64,000 bases of DNA from Candidatus Bandiella numerosa (GTDB lineage: Bacteria > Pseudomonadota > Alphaproteobacteria > Rickettsiales > Midichloriaceae). The notes beneath the pieces are model-generated. The model was not told the origin of the DNA, did not search any database, and saw only the letters and a list, made by a program, of their open reading frames with translations. Below are positions 18,119 through 26,848 of the stretch, piece after piece. Numbering within the stretch: the stretch's first letter is position 1; each line of letters opens with the position of its first letter. The stretch covers positions 372,001 through 436,000 of the forward strand of contig NZ_CP104164.1 of NCBI RefSeq assembly GCF_029981845.1, given 5' to 3'. The position numbers and the translations under genes were made by a program.

Positions 18119-18171
18119 CTATCTTTTTATGAACACTCCCCTACCAGAACTTGATGCCAAGAAAGGCGATT

Positions 18172-19932
18172 ATGCATAAACCACAAAAAGTATTATCCTT
18201 CCTATGGTCTGTCATTAAACCATATAAATGGTGGTATTTACTGATGCTGCAGGCATCATTTGCTAATGCTATTTTCCCACTAATATACAATTATGCAATC
18301 AAATTATTGATAGATTTATTCGCTGCAAAATCGCAAATTACATTACACTCAGCTATTTATCCTGTACTCTTATTTATTGGTGTCAATGCTTGCCTGGAAA
18401 TTTGCTGGAGGATTCACAATTTTGCTGCATGGAAATCTATGCCGTATATAATGCAAAATGTGATGAACAAAGTTTATAATTATGTTTTAAATCACTCATA
18501 TCGATTTTTTCAAAACAATCTAACTGGAACAATTACAAGTAAAGTAAAGGGCATTAATGATGGATGTCAACAAATACATAATGCACTTGAATTTCAAGTT
18601 AGCAAGCCTGTTTTAACGACTATAGTTACTGGTATTGGATTAGCTTGTGTCAATTGGAAAATATTCTTGGTAGTTATAATTTTTGCAATCATTCAAGGAT
18701 CAGTTTCTATATTTTTTGGTAAAAAACTTAACTCCATAGAGACGGCAAAAGAGAATGCTTGGCATAAAATAGTTGGTTATATGGCTGACAATATTTCAAA
18801 TATTTTTACAATCTGTTCATATGCAAAAAAACAACATGAAGAATACAAAGTAAATGCACAGTATGAAAAAAGTTACAGACCTCTTGCTTTAAAGTGGTGC
18901 AAGATAGATTTCATTATGGCTTGTTTGCAAGCAACCATATATGTAATATTTATGGCGTTATTGTTTATTTATATGATTCATCTTAGGAATAACGGTGATA
19001 TTAGTATAGGAGATATTGCGTTTATTATGGCTATGGCATATGTTTTTATTGATAACATGTGGACTGCCATAAATGCGATAAAAGATTTTTCGCAAACGAT
19101 TGCACGATTTATATCTTCATTTTCAATTATGCAAATCCCTCAAGAGGTTATTGATATACCTCATCCAATAAAATTAAAGGTGTCAGGAGGTGAAATTATT
19201 TTCAAGAATCTATGTTTTAATTACGAAAATAATAGTGCTATTTTTAATAATTTAAACTTACACGTTAAGGCTGGAGAAAAAGTTGGTATTGTTGGACATT
19301 CTGGAGCGGGAAAATCTACATTTATTTCACTTTTATTGAAAAACTTCAAAATAACATCTGGTGATATTATTATTGATAATCAAAGTATATGTGATGTTTC
19401 GTCTGATTCTCTTCGAGCTCAAATTTCATTAATCCCGCAAGATATTATGCTTTTTCATCGTTCTATTGGTGAGAATATTGGCTATGCAAAAGAGAATGCA
19501 ACTCAAAACGAGATAGAAATGTCTGCAAAAGCAGCTAATATTCATGTCTTTATTGAAAGTTTGCCTGAAAAATATGACACTTTAGTGGGTGAGCGAGGAG
19601 TGAAACTTAGTGGTGGTCAGCGTCAAAGAATAGCAATTGCTCGTGCAATTCTAAAAAATGCACCAATTTTGATTTTAGATGAGGCAACTTCGAGCCTTGA
19701 TTCACAAACTGAATATGAAATTCAGAAATCTATAAATATAATGCTTGAACAAAATAGTGCAACAGTTATCGCAATAGCATATCGCCTTTCAACAATCAAA
19801 CATTTGGATAGAATCATTGTTATAGATGGCGGTCAGATTATTGAGGATGGCTCATTCCAGGATTTACTTACAAAAAATAATGGAAAGTTTAAGATAATGT
19901 GGGATAGTCAAGTTAATGGAATGGTGATTTAA
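18172..19932 (+). CDS. ABC exporter, fused permease and ATPase
   Basis: 586 residues from the ATG at 18172, which has AAAGG 5 bases upstream; in-frame TTG 18151 and ATG 18154 are weaker alternatives. A six-helix transmembrane domain (about 1-310) and an ATPase domain with Walker A GHSGAGKST, signature LSGGQRQR, Walker B ILDEATSSLD and an unusual switch region (IAIAYRLST, Tyr where His is usual) make it an MsbA/multidrug-type exporter. The missing H-loop histidine may slow ATP turnover. It stops 2 bases before the duplicated ferredoxin tail and is bracketed by 119-bp direct repeats, so it looks like an inserted single-gene cassette. Confidence 0.9.
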   Translation: MHKPQKVLSFLWSVIKPYKWWYLLMLQASFANAIFPLIYNYAIKLLIDLFAAKSQITLHSAIYPVLLFIGVNACLEICWRIHNFAAWKSMPYIMQNVMNKVYNYVLNHSYRFFQNNLTGTITSKVKGINDGCQQIHNALEFQVSKPVLTTIVTGIGLACVNWKIFLVVIIFAIIQGSVSIFFGKKLNSIETAKENAWHKIVGYMADNISNIFTICSYAKKQHEEYKVNAQYEKSYRPLALKWCKIDFIMACLQATIYVIFMALLFIYMIHLRNNGDISIGDIAFIMAMAYVFIDNMWTAINAIKDFSQTIARFISSFSIMQIPQEVIDIPHPIKLKVSGGEIIFKNLCFNYENNSAIFNNLNLHVKAGEKVGIVGHSGAGKSTFISLLLKNFKITSGDIIIDNQSICDVSSDSLRAQISLIPQDIMLFHRSIGENIGYAKENATQNEIEMSAKAANIHVFIESLPEKYDTLVGERGVKLSGGQRQRIAIARAILKNAPILILDEATSSLDSQTEYEIQKSINIMLEQNSATVIAIAYRLSTIKHLDRIIVIDGGQIIEDGSFQDLLTKNNGKFKIMWDSQVNGMVI

Positions 19933-19934
19933 TC

Positions 19935-20053
19935 CTCTAATATTTGGCCCAATATTACGGAAAAAAAGGAAGCTCTAAAAGACGCAGAAAACTTTGAGGA
20001 TGAAGAAGATAAGTACGAAAAATATTTTTATGAAAATATTGAATAGTATATTG
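19935..20053 (+). pseudogene. Duplicated ferredoxin 3' fragment (direct repeat copy 2)
   Basis: Encodes the last 37 or so residues of the ferredoxin, starting at a position corresponding to the middle of the gene, and ends YENIE then a stop where the intact gene ends HENTK. There is no start codon and no ribosome site, so it is a remnant. Recombination with copy 1 would remove the ABC gene and leave one complete ferredoxin gene. Confidence 0.9.
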
Positions 20054-20117
20054 ATTTTATTGTAATTTGAATGCTATGTGTTAGGGTGGCAAAATGTGTT
20101 TATAATTTGGATAGTAC

Positions 20118-21998
20118 ATGGTAAGAATTTTTATTAGCTGCTTTATTTTAGTTTTTTTAAACATAGATTTACATGCAAGATGGGCAACTTTACAAGATTC
20201 ATCCATAAAAATAATTAAATCTAATACTGATATTACAGTTAACAAAGATTACACTTATGAATCTACCATAGAATTTTTAGACGAAATATTAAAAGAGCAA
20301 GGTAGACAATATTACTCTAAATATACTTTTCAGTATGATATTAAACGAGAAAAAATAGATATTTTGGAAGCTTATACAATTTTTGAAAACAAAAAATATA
20401 TTGTTAATCAAAATGAAATAGAAAATAAACCACTTGCAAGTGAGGTGGATGCTCTTGCAGAGTATGGGCAAATATCTATTGCATTTCCAAAAGTAGTAGT
20501 GGGTGCCAAAATATACCTTAAATATAGGAAAAAAGTAATAAATCCGTCTCCACCAGAATATTTCGATTATTTCCTTTCATTCGGCGAAGGTGGTTATGCA
20601 GAAAATGATAACGTAACAATAAATTCCGCAATTCCACTATATAGTTATGTTAATGATCCAAATAAGGTACTCGAGATTAAAAACGAGAATGAAAAAAATC
20701 AATCTACTAAAACACTTATTATTAATCAGAAAGAAGCATTTACTAGTGACTTAGTTGATGAGCCTAGTAGTGGAGCTATTAACCCTAAATACCTCACCTG
20801 GGTTGCTATAACAAGTGAAGATACATGGCAAGGAATGCATAAAAAATTTATTGATAAGTATTCAAAAGTAATGAATCAGAAGTTACCTAGCGATTTTGAA
20901 AAAATTTATGAAAAGGCTAAGCAACAAAAAAGTGAGATTGAACAGATAAATTACATTACGCGTAGTTTAAATGACCAAATACAATATTTAATGGACAGAC
21001 GCACTATCTCTGGCAATGTTTTCCCAAGAGATTTAGAGGAGGTTACTAAAACTCAATATGGTGATTGTAAGGATTTTTCATTTGTAACGGGCGCAATACT
21101 TAAAAGACTTGGATATAACGTAGATATTGTTCAAGTTTACAGAGGTGAAATTTACCCAGAATTTAAATCTCCTATTCCAACTTTGGCTTTTAATCATATG
21201 ATGCTTAAGGTAAGTGGTAAAAGCGGCAATGTATATTGGTTGGATCCTACCAATTTTCAAAGCATGGCAAATGGCATATTTCCAGATGTTGCAGATAGGA
21301 TGGCTTTAGTGATTTCTGAGAAAGAAGCTAAATATGAAAAAATACCTAAAATCGATCCGATTAAAGCTAATAATTCTATAACTAAGGAATATTTAATTAA
21401 TGAAGACGCTGTTAATGTTGTGTTTAATGCAAATTTGAGTGGGCAAAATTCTTGGCATTTCAGTGGTTTGGGGAAAATGTATTCTAAAAGACGTTTAGAA
21501 GATACGTTTTTTATGATTGCAAATGGGAATAAGATAGTTAGCCCCAAAGATAGAATAAGTTCAGAAATACCTAATTTAGAATCAAGAATTGTTAAAGATG
21601 TAAAATTTAAGGTTGAATATAAAACCGATGATTTATTATTTCACACAAATTTAGGAAAAGGATTAAAATTGAGATATCAATTTTTGGAATTTGTTGCTGA
21701 TACCATTGAGGATAATAAAATAGACTTTTATATAGGAACCCCCAGAGAATATAATATAAAAACCATTATAAAATCTAGGTGCATAAAAAATACAAAAAGC
21801 CTTAATTTTGATATTGATACTCAATGGATAAAATTAAACAGAACTGCAAACTGCATAAACGATGATACCATTGTAATCGACAATGCATTATTCAAAAAGT
21901 CCTTTATTAAAAATGAAGAAATTACAACAGATGAATTCAAAAAGCTAAAAAAAGCCATCAATGATAATTATATAGGTATGGCTGTTATTATTGATTGA
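20118..21998 (+). CDS. Exported DUF3857/transglutaminase-like protein
   Basis: 626 residues. A signal peptide (VRIFISCFILVFLNIDLHA) precedes a DUF3857 domain with the usual YTYESTIEF-type beta strands. A transglutaminase-core domain follows with a complete triad: Cys317 in YGDCKD, His360 in FNHMM and Asp376 in LDPTN. The C-terminal part is DUF3858-like. It is predicted to be periplasmic or surface-facing. Similar proteins occur widely in Bacteroidetes and some proteobacteria with undefined substrates. The repeat protein follows 137 bases later, with the CtrA-like array between them. Confidence 0.85.
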   Translation: MVRIFISCFILVFLNIDLHARWATLQDSSIKIIKSNTDITVNKDYTYESTIEFLDEILKEQGRQYYSKYTFQYDIKREKIDILEAYTIFENKKYIVNQNEIENKPLASEVDALAEYGQISIAFPKVVVGAKIYLKYRKKVINPSPPEYFDYFLSFGEGGYAENDNVTINSAIPLYSYVNDPNKVLEIKNENEKNQSTKTLIINQKEAFTSDLVDEPSSGAINPKYLTWVAITSEDTWQGMHKKFIDKYSKVMNQKLPSDFEKIYEKAKQQKSEIEQINYITRSLNDQIQYLMDRRTISGNVFPRDLEEVTKTQYGDCKDFSFVTGAILKRLGYNVDIVQVYRGEIYPEFKSPIPTLAFNHMMLKVSGKSGNVYWLDPTNFQSMANGIFPDVADRMALVISEKEAKYEKIPKIDPIKANNSITKEYLINEDAVNVVFNANLSGQNSWHFSGLGKMYSKRRLEDTFFMIANGNKIVSPKDRISSEIPNLESRIVKDVKFKVEYKTDDLLFHTNLGKGLKLRYQFLEFVADTIEDNKIDFYIGTPREYNIKTIIKSRCIKNTKSLNFDIDTQWIKLNRTANCINDDTIVIDNALFKKSFIKNEEITTDEFKKLKKAINDNYIGMAVIID

Positions 21999-22006
21999 AG
22001 TAATAA

Positions 22007-22066
22007 TTAACATAAATTTAACGTAATTGTAACGTAATCTTAACGTAACCGTAACATAATTGTAAC
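22007..22066 (+). promoter_or_regulatory. Six 11-bp-spaced TTAAC/GTAAC half-sites, CtrA-like operator array
   Basis: [T/G]TAAC occurs at 22007, 22018, 22029, 22040, 22051 and 22062, exactly every 11 bases. The spacing TTAA-N7-TTAA is the consensus for the alphaproteobacterial cell-cycle regulator CtrA. Units 2 to 5 also share GTAA after the C, so the array is a true tandem repeat. It starts 9 bases after the stop of the transglutaminase gene and reaches the -35 position of the downstream promoter. The CtrA assignment is inference from spacing and sequence. Confidence 0.6.
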
Positions 22067-22076
22067 ACTTCATGTG

Positions 22077-22082
22077 TATAAT
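22077..22082 (+). promoter_or_regulatory. -10 element upstream of the repeat-protein gene
   Basis: A perfect TATAAT lies 11 bases after the last unit of the 11-bp array and about 55 bases before the gene start. No good -35 hexamer is present 17 bases upstream; that position falls inside the array, which fits an activator-dependent promoter. Confidence 0.6.
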
Positions 22083-22135
22083 ACAAAAATATGCCCAAAG
22101 TTAATAATGACCTAGGGTGAATTTAACATATAAAT

Positions 22136-24062
22136 GTGGGTATATATATGCACGTGAGACATTATTATAGCATTGCTAATTTTCTAATGGGAGTGGGAAC
22201 AAAAATATATGATAATTATTTTTCTAGTTATTACGACCAAACTTACCAGCAGTTATTTGGCCAATTTACTGCAATAGCAAAAGGTCAAGTTGCTGCCAAT
22301 GCTGAGCAAGGCATTATACCACAAAATTTAATAAATCAATGGGGCAATAATTTGGCACAACAAGTGGCTACAGAGTGGAAGCATTTCGTTTGGAATTTAG
22401 AGCATAGTCCTAGGTGGGATGGTGGTGCCAGCCCCATGATTCACACCTCTCTTTGGAATTTCATGAGTGAGTGGAGTACTGTCACAACAATCGCTGCAGG
22501 TGTAATTGATGAAATATCTCAACAAATACGTGATGCAACATCAATTTTAGAACTAGAGAGAATATTACCTGCAATAGGGTTGGGAGCGAGTCTAGTATGG
22601 TTGGGAACGCCTGAAAATGGAGTAGTTGTAAACGGTTCAGTAGCAATAATAGGTTCGATTGCAATATCTTTAGCATTAATTAACCCATTTTTGGGCGTTG
22701 AGAAAATCAATCTAATGTATCAGGTAGGATTTGATTTCTCTAAACTAAGTGGTAACGATACCAGAAATTTGGTGAAGGAATTGGGTATTGAGAACCTAAA
22801 GCCACTAAAAGAAGTGGGGGTGGATTTCGCTAAGTTAACTGGCTGGGTGATCAAAGAATTTGGCCTTGAGAGCATCAAGCCACTAAAAGATGCAGGAGTG
22901 GATTTCTCTAAGTTAACTGGCTGGGTGATCAAAGAATTAGTGAAGGAATTGGGTATTGAGGGCCTAAAGGCACTAAAAGAAGTGGGGGTGGATTACTCTA
23001 AGTTAGATGTCTGGGAGATCGGAACATTAGTGAAGGAATTGGGTATTGAGAGCCTAAAGGCAGTAAAAGAAGTGGGGGTGGATTTCGCTAAGTTGGATGG
23101 TCTCAAGATCATGTATTTAGTGAAGGAATTGGGTATTGAGAGCCTAAAGGCAGTAAAAGAAGTGGGGGTGGATTTCGCTAAGTTGGATGGTCTCAAGATC
23201 ATGTATTTAGTGAAGGAATTGGGTATTGAGAGCCTAAAGGCAGTAAAAGAAGTGGGGGTGGATTTCGCTAAGTTGGATGGTCTCAAGATCATGTATTTAG
23301 TGAAGGAATTGGGTATTGAGAGCCTAAAGGCAGTAAAAGAAGTGGGGGTGGATTTCGCTAAGTTGGATGGTCTCAAGATCATGTATTTAGTGAAGGAATT
23401 GGGTATTGAGAGCCTAAAGGCAGTAAAAGAAGTGGGGGTGGATTTCGCTAAGTTGGATGGTCTCAAGATCATGTATTTAGTGAAGGAATTGGGTATTGAG
23501 AGCCTAAAGGCAGTAAAAGAAGTGGGGGTGGATTTCGCTAAGTTGGATGGTCTCAAGATCATGTATTTAGTGAAGGAATTGGGTATTGAGAGCCTAAAGG
23601 CAGTAAAAGAAGTGGGGGTGGATTTCGCTAAGTTGGATGGTCTCAAGATCATGTATTTAGTGAAGGAATTGGGTATTGAGAGCCTAAAGGCACTAAAAGA
23701 AGTGGGAGTGGATTTCGCTAAGTTCCATAGCTGGGATATTAAGTATTTAGTGAAGGAATTGGGTATTGAGAGCCTAAAGGCAGTAAAAGAAGTGGGGGGT
23801 GGATTACTCTAAGTTAGATATCTGGGAGATCGGAACATTAGTGAAGGAATTGGGTATTGATATTGAAATAACTGAATTCTACAAAATTATTGATCATATG
23901 ACTATTCCCCACGATATCATAGAGCGCCATATAGGTGATAGCAAGGTTGAGCAAGATACCATCTCAGTTATTATCAAAGAAGTAGAAGTTAATAACTTGC
24001 AGGGTATAGTGACAGAGCTTAACCCATCTTCATGGGGTGAGGATTTTGCAATTACCACATAA
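22136..24062 (+). CDS. Tandem 30-residue repeat protein, frameshifted in a G6 tract
   Basis: The N-terminal region of about 200 residues contains a hydrophobic double segment (GLGASLVWLG to IGSIAISLALINPFLG), then about 13 units of roughly 30 residues with consensus VGVDFAKLxxxxIxxLVKELGIESLKAVKE, probably two short helices each (alpha-solenoid-like). The GTG at 22136 is the longest start; ATG 22148 is an alternative. The first frame stops at 23812. At 23794-23799 there are six Gs where sister repeats have five. With five, the frame continues to 24062 and gives about 641 residues ending in a unique C terminus (WGEDFAITT). This could be phase variation, a recent mutation or a sequencing error. 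I do not recognise the family. Confidence 0.75.
23027..23692 (+). repeat. Perfect 90-bp tandem repeat, about 7.4 copies
   Basis: The sequence repeats with period 90 and without a single difference across 666 bases; for example TCTCAAGATC recurs at 23101, 23191, 23281, 23371, 23461, 23551 and 23641. Diverged units flank it on both sides (from about 22730 and to about 23860). The perfect identity implies recent expansion or continuing homogenisation, and copy number is expected to vary among strains. Confidence 0.98.
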
Positions 24063-24066
24063 TTTC

Positions 24067-24196
24067 GGATAAAGAATTAAACCCCACTTTTTTACAATAA
24101 AAAGCTTAAATACTAGCATTAGAATGAGCTGGTGCTTTAGAGTGGGGCTGGCTATTTGCAATTTTAAAGTTTCTGTAAATTTGCTAGCCCTTATCC
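24067..24196 (+). other. Intergenic region with two mutually exclusive stems
   Basis: After the repeat gene, CCCCACT (24082-24088) can pair with AGTGGGG (24141-24147), while GGGCTGGC (24145-24152) can pair with GCTAGCCC (24183-24190). The two stems share bases 24145-24147, so only one can form. GGATAA (24067-24072) and TTATCC (24191-24196) could close the whole. A terminator or small structured RNA is possible; no T tract follows. Confidence 0.3.
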
Positions 24197-24283
24197 AAAA
24201 CTTGGGTTAATTATTAAAAATATAAAATCAATATAATATTGTACTTGTAGTTAATTCGATTCATAATTACATTGAATTTTTAT

Positions 24284-24358
24284 GCCGAAGTAGCACAGAG
24301 GTAGTGCAACTGATTCGTAATCAGTAGGTCGGGAGTTCAATTCTCCCCTTCGGCACCA
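24284..24358 (+). tRNA. tRNA-Thr (CGU)
   Basis: A 75-base gene with encoded CCA. Acceptor GCCGAAG/CTTCGGC, anticodon stem CTGAT/ATCAG with loop TCGTAA giving CGT, and T arm GGGAGTTCAATTCTCCC. Confidence 0.95.
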
Positions 24359-24553
24359 GATTTTAATGATTTTTCTGGCTAATTGTATAAAGCTTAATGC
24401 TTTTTCCCTCTTATATCTGGAGTGAATATTAAATATTTTTGAAAATCCTGATTCATATTATATAGCGTTTTTTAAAATTTCCTTCAAAATCTAAAATCTA
24501 TGATGCTATATATGAAAAAAACACCAAGATTTACTTGTAAGACACAATAAAAA

Positions 24554-24628
24554 TGGTGCCGCTAGTGGGAATCGAATCCACGACCTCTTCATTACCAATG
24601 AAGTGCACTACCACTGTGCTATAGCGGC
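24554..24628 (-). tRNA. tRNA-Thr (GGU)
   Basis: A 75-base gene with encoded CCA on the minus strand. Acceptor GCCGCTA/TAGCGGC, and anticodon stem CTTCA/TGAAG around TTGGTAA giving GGT. It converges with the CGU threonine tRNA and shares its D arm AGCACAG.GGTAGTGC, so the two are likely paralogues. The 195-base gap between them holds nothing recognisable. Confidence 0.95.
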
Positions 24629-24633
24629 TAAAA

Positions 24634-24710
24634 TGGTAGCGAAGGAGGGACTCGAACCCCCGACACGCGGATTATGATTCCGCTGCTCTAACCAGCTGAG
24701 CTACTCCGCC
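24634..24710 (-). tRNA. tRNA-Met (CAU), elongator type
   Basis: A 77-base gene with encoded CCA. Acceptor GGCGGAG pairs with CTTCGCT (two G-U pairs). Anticodon stem GCGGA/TCCGC with loop ATCATAA gives CAT. The paired first acceptor position and lack of three G-C pairs in the anticodon stem argue against the initiator. It lies 5 bases from tRNA-Thr (GGU) and is probably co-transcribed. A CAU anticodon could also mean tRNA-Ile2 (lysidine), which I consider less likely from the GGCGGAGTAGCTCAG start. Confidence 0.88.
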
Positions 24711-24788
24711 AAGAATAAAATAAAAAATTTATAGCATATTTAAATTGATTAGTTAATTGTTTGTTGTAAATTTGGTGAAATTAATTAT

Positions 24789-24818
24789 TTGACTAAGGTA
24801 AAATTTTATTGTTAGAAT
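24789..24818 (+). promoter_or_regulatory. Sigma-70-like promoter for the small helical protein
   Basis: TTGACT at 24789-24794 and TAGAAT at 24813-24818 are separated by 18 bases, 31 bases before the start codon. AAAAGGTGA precedes the ATG as ribosome site. Confidence 0.6.
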
Positions 24819-24848
24819 TGTTAATAATAATATTTAAAAGGTGAACAG

Positions 24849-25475
24849 ATGGCAGTGCAAGAAATTTTAGGTGAAGCTTTTGAGAAGGTTGCTAATATTC
24901 AAAATACGGTAGATGATATAAAGGATGCGATAGGGAAAATTGAAAACAATAATCCTATGATAGGTGATTTGGAAGAATCAATTGGTTCCATTACTAAAAT
25001 TATTGAGTCTGCTCAAGAAAAGAATATTTCTGGTGTAATTGAAAATGGAGTTGAGCTAGCTAAAGAATTAAGTAAGTTGCCTGGTGATATTAAGGATTTT
25101 GTTGATACCAAGGGCACAAGTTTACTTAATGATGGTAAGGATATAAAAGATGAAGTTGTTAATCTTGTAAAGCAAATAGGTAGTCAGTTTAATGAAATTA
25201 TAGGGGATTTAAAAGAAGGAGGTTTGCAAGGCTTTATTAAAGCATTTAATGATCTTACGAGTGCGATTACTGAAGATATACAAGCCGGAAAAGATATAAC
25301 TGGCAAAGCCCAGGACATGGTTCAGATATTAGAAGCCAAAGGTGATATTGCTAAGGCAAGTGAAGGGCTTAAAGGTGTTGGCGATGTAAAAGATGCAGGT
25401 GGTAAAGATGGTCAGCAAGCTCCTACCACACCAGGCCAAGATGTTGGTGGGCAGGATCAAGGAATGGCAATGTAA
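24849..25475 (+). CDS. Small helical protein of unknown function with Gly/Gln-rich tail
   Basis: 208 residues, a good ribosome site (AAAAGGTGA) and its own promoter and terminator, so it is a real monocistronic gene. Residues 1-170 are predicted amphipathic helix with heptad-like patterns (VANIQNTVDDIKDAIGKIE, LVKQIGSQFNEIIGDL). The last 35 residues are low complexity, rich in Gly, Gln and Asp, ending GQDQGMAM. There is no signal peptide, no cysteine and no membrane segment. It is acidic. I recognise no family. Its composition resembles the helical protein at 4331-5359 in general style but not in sequence. Confidence 0.8.
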   Translation: MAVQEILGEAFEKVANIQNTVDDIKDAIGKIENNNPMIGDLEESIGSITKIIESAQEKNISGVIENGVELAKELSKLPGDIKDFVDTKGTSLLNDGKDIKDEVVNLVKQIGSQFNEIIGDLKEGGLQGFIKAFNDLTSAITEDIQAGKDITGKAQDMVQILEAKGDIAKASEGLKGVGDVKDAGGKDGQQAPTTPGQDVGGQDQGMAM

Positions 25476-25523
25476 TTTTAGTCAAGTTTATCCTTTATAG
25501 AATAATATTTAAGTTTAGTTTTT

Positions 25524-25551
25524 TATGGCGCATTTTTTGTTATGCGCCATA
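25524..25551. terminator. Bidirectional hairpin terminator
   Basis: TATGGCGCAT (25524-25533) and ATGCGCCATA (25542-25551) form a perfect 10-bp stem with an 8-base T-rich loop between two convergent genes. TCTTTT follows on the plus strand. Confidence 0.75.
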
Positions 25552-25576
25552 TCTTTTGGAAAGTTAAGAAGTTGGT

Positions 25577-26827
25577 TTATTTCATGTAATGGTAGATCGT
25601 ATCGATTGCAATTTTTGAAATATTTTTTTGTGATGCAATTATGTTATTTGAATTAGCAATTAACTGATTTTTATAACTTGAGTCGTTGAACAACTTCAGT
25701 AATTCACACTTTAATTCATCATAATCTCTAGCAACCACTATAGCCTTTTTGATTTTAAAATCGTCAATTATATCTTTAAAATTAGAAGTATGAGGTCCCA
25801 CAATTATTGCGCAACCTTGTTTTGCAGGTTCAATTATATTATGTCCTCCAATATTTACTAAAGATCCGCCAATAAAAACAATATCTGAAATCTCAAAATA
25901 ATTGCCAAGTACTCCAAAAGATGACACCAACAATAACTCAGTTTCATGGTTGTTATAGTTGTCAATATCAGTTACATAGCGTAATTTATACTTTTCTGCC
26001 ATTGAAATTATTTCTTCAATTCTTTTTGGGTGACGAGGAATTATAACAGTAAATATGTTTGGAATTTTTTCTTTTATTTCTTTATGCAGTTTTATAATAA
26101 TTTCCTCTTCTCCCTTGTGTGTGCTAGCTACAACAAATATATTTTTATTTTTTAATTTTGTTCTAGTAGTTTGAACATATTCGCTTGAATACGTTAATGG
26201 GGGAGATGAATATTTAAAATGACCAATAAATTTTAGATTATTTTTAGTGAATACACTATATCTTTCATAGTCTAAATTGCTAGCTGTAAAAATCAGTGAT
26301 AGCCTTTGCAACAAACTACTAGTAAAATCTTTATACCTACGCCATCTATTAAAAGAGGTCTCAGATAATCTTGCGTTATATAATAATAAAGGAATTTTTT
26401 TTGTAGTTGCATCTATTAAATTTGGCCATATTTCTGATTCAATAAAAACTGCAACTTTAGGATTCCAATGAGCTAAAAATCTACTAATAAAAAAAGTTAT
26501 ATCAATTGGGAGAAATTGATGTGTTGTATTTTTTATATTTGCAGATTTAAAAATTTTTGCAGATGTTAGTGTTATAGTTGTAATCAAGCAATGCACATCA
26601 GCTCTTTCATCAATGATAGTCTTGATTATTGGAATAGCCATATTAACTTCTCCAACACTTGCCGCATGAAACCAAATTACCAATTTATTTTTGGGGCATT
26701 TGTCGGACCTGAGAACGAATTTTTGAGTTATGCTCGCAAGATTCTCTTTATTTTTTATCAGCCTAATTATCATACATATTAATATTATAGGAAATAAAAA
26801 AATTGATATAATTTTATATAATTTCAT
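25577..26827 (-). CDS. waaA: 3-deoxy-D-manno-octulosonic acid transferase
   Basis: Transfers Kdo to lipid IVA at the inner membrane, an essential LPS core step. It is 416 residues, with an N-terminal membrane segment (about 5-24), the WFHAASVGEVNMAIP segment carrying the catalytic Glu, GPHTSNFKDI, and a GT-B fold with GGSLVNIGGHNIIEPA near the C terminus. The acyltransferase gene lies 21 bases upstream in the same direction. Its presence implies LPS, which Rickettsiaceae make but Anaplasmataceae do not. Confidence 0.95.
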   Translation of the reverse strand: MKLYKIISIFLFPIILICMIIRLIKNKENLASITQKFVLRSDKCPKNKLVIWFHAASVGEVNMAIPIIKTIIDERADVHCLITTITLTSAKIFKSANIKNTTHQFLPIDITFFISRFLAHWNPKVAVFIESEIWPNLIDATTKKIPLLLYNARLSETSFNRWRRYKDFTSSLLQRLSLIFTASNLDYERYSVFTKNNLKFIGHFKYSSPPLTYSSEYVQTTRTKLKNKNIFVVASTHKGEEEIIIKLHKEIKEKIPNIFTVIIPRHPKRIEEIISMAEKYKLRYVTDIDNYNNHETELLLVSSFGVLGNYFEISDIVFIGGSLVNIGGHNIIEPAKQGCAIIVGPHTSNFKDIIDDFKIKKAIVVARDYDELKCELLKLFNDSSYKNQLIANSNNIIASQKNISKIAIDTIYHYMK

Positions 26828-26848
26828 GACAGTTTTTACGTTTTTGCT

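Noticed and set aside
22993..23652. 219-codon antisense open frame opposite the tandem repeats
   Set aside because: It repeats only because the sense strand repeats; it lies entirely inside the sense gene and has no start context.
23027..23692. TAL-effector-type DNA-binding repeats
   Set aside because: Unit length is 30, not 33-35, and there is no hypervariable residue pair within otherwise identical units.
22730..23860. CRISPR array
   Set aside because: The 90-base units are contiguous, in frame and coding; there are no spacers and no cas genes.
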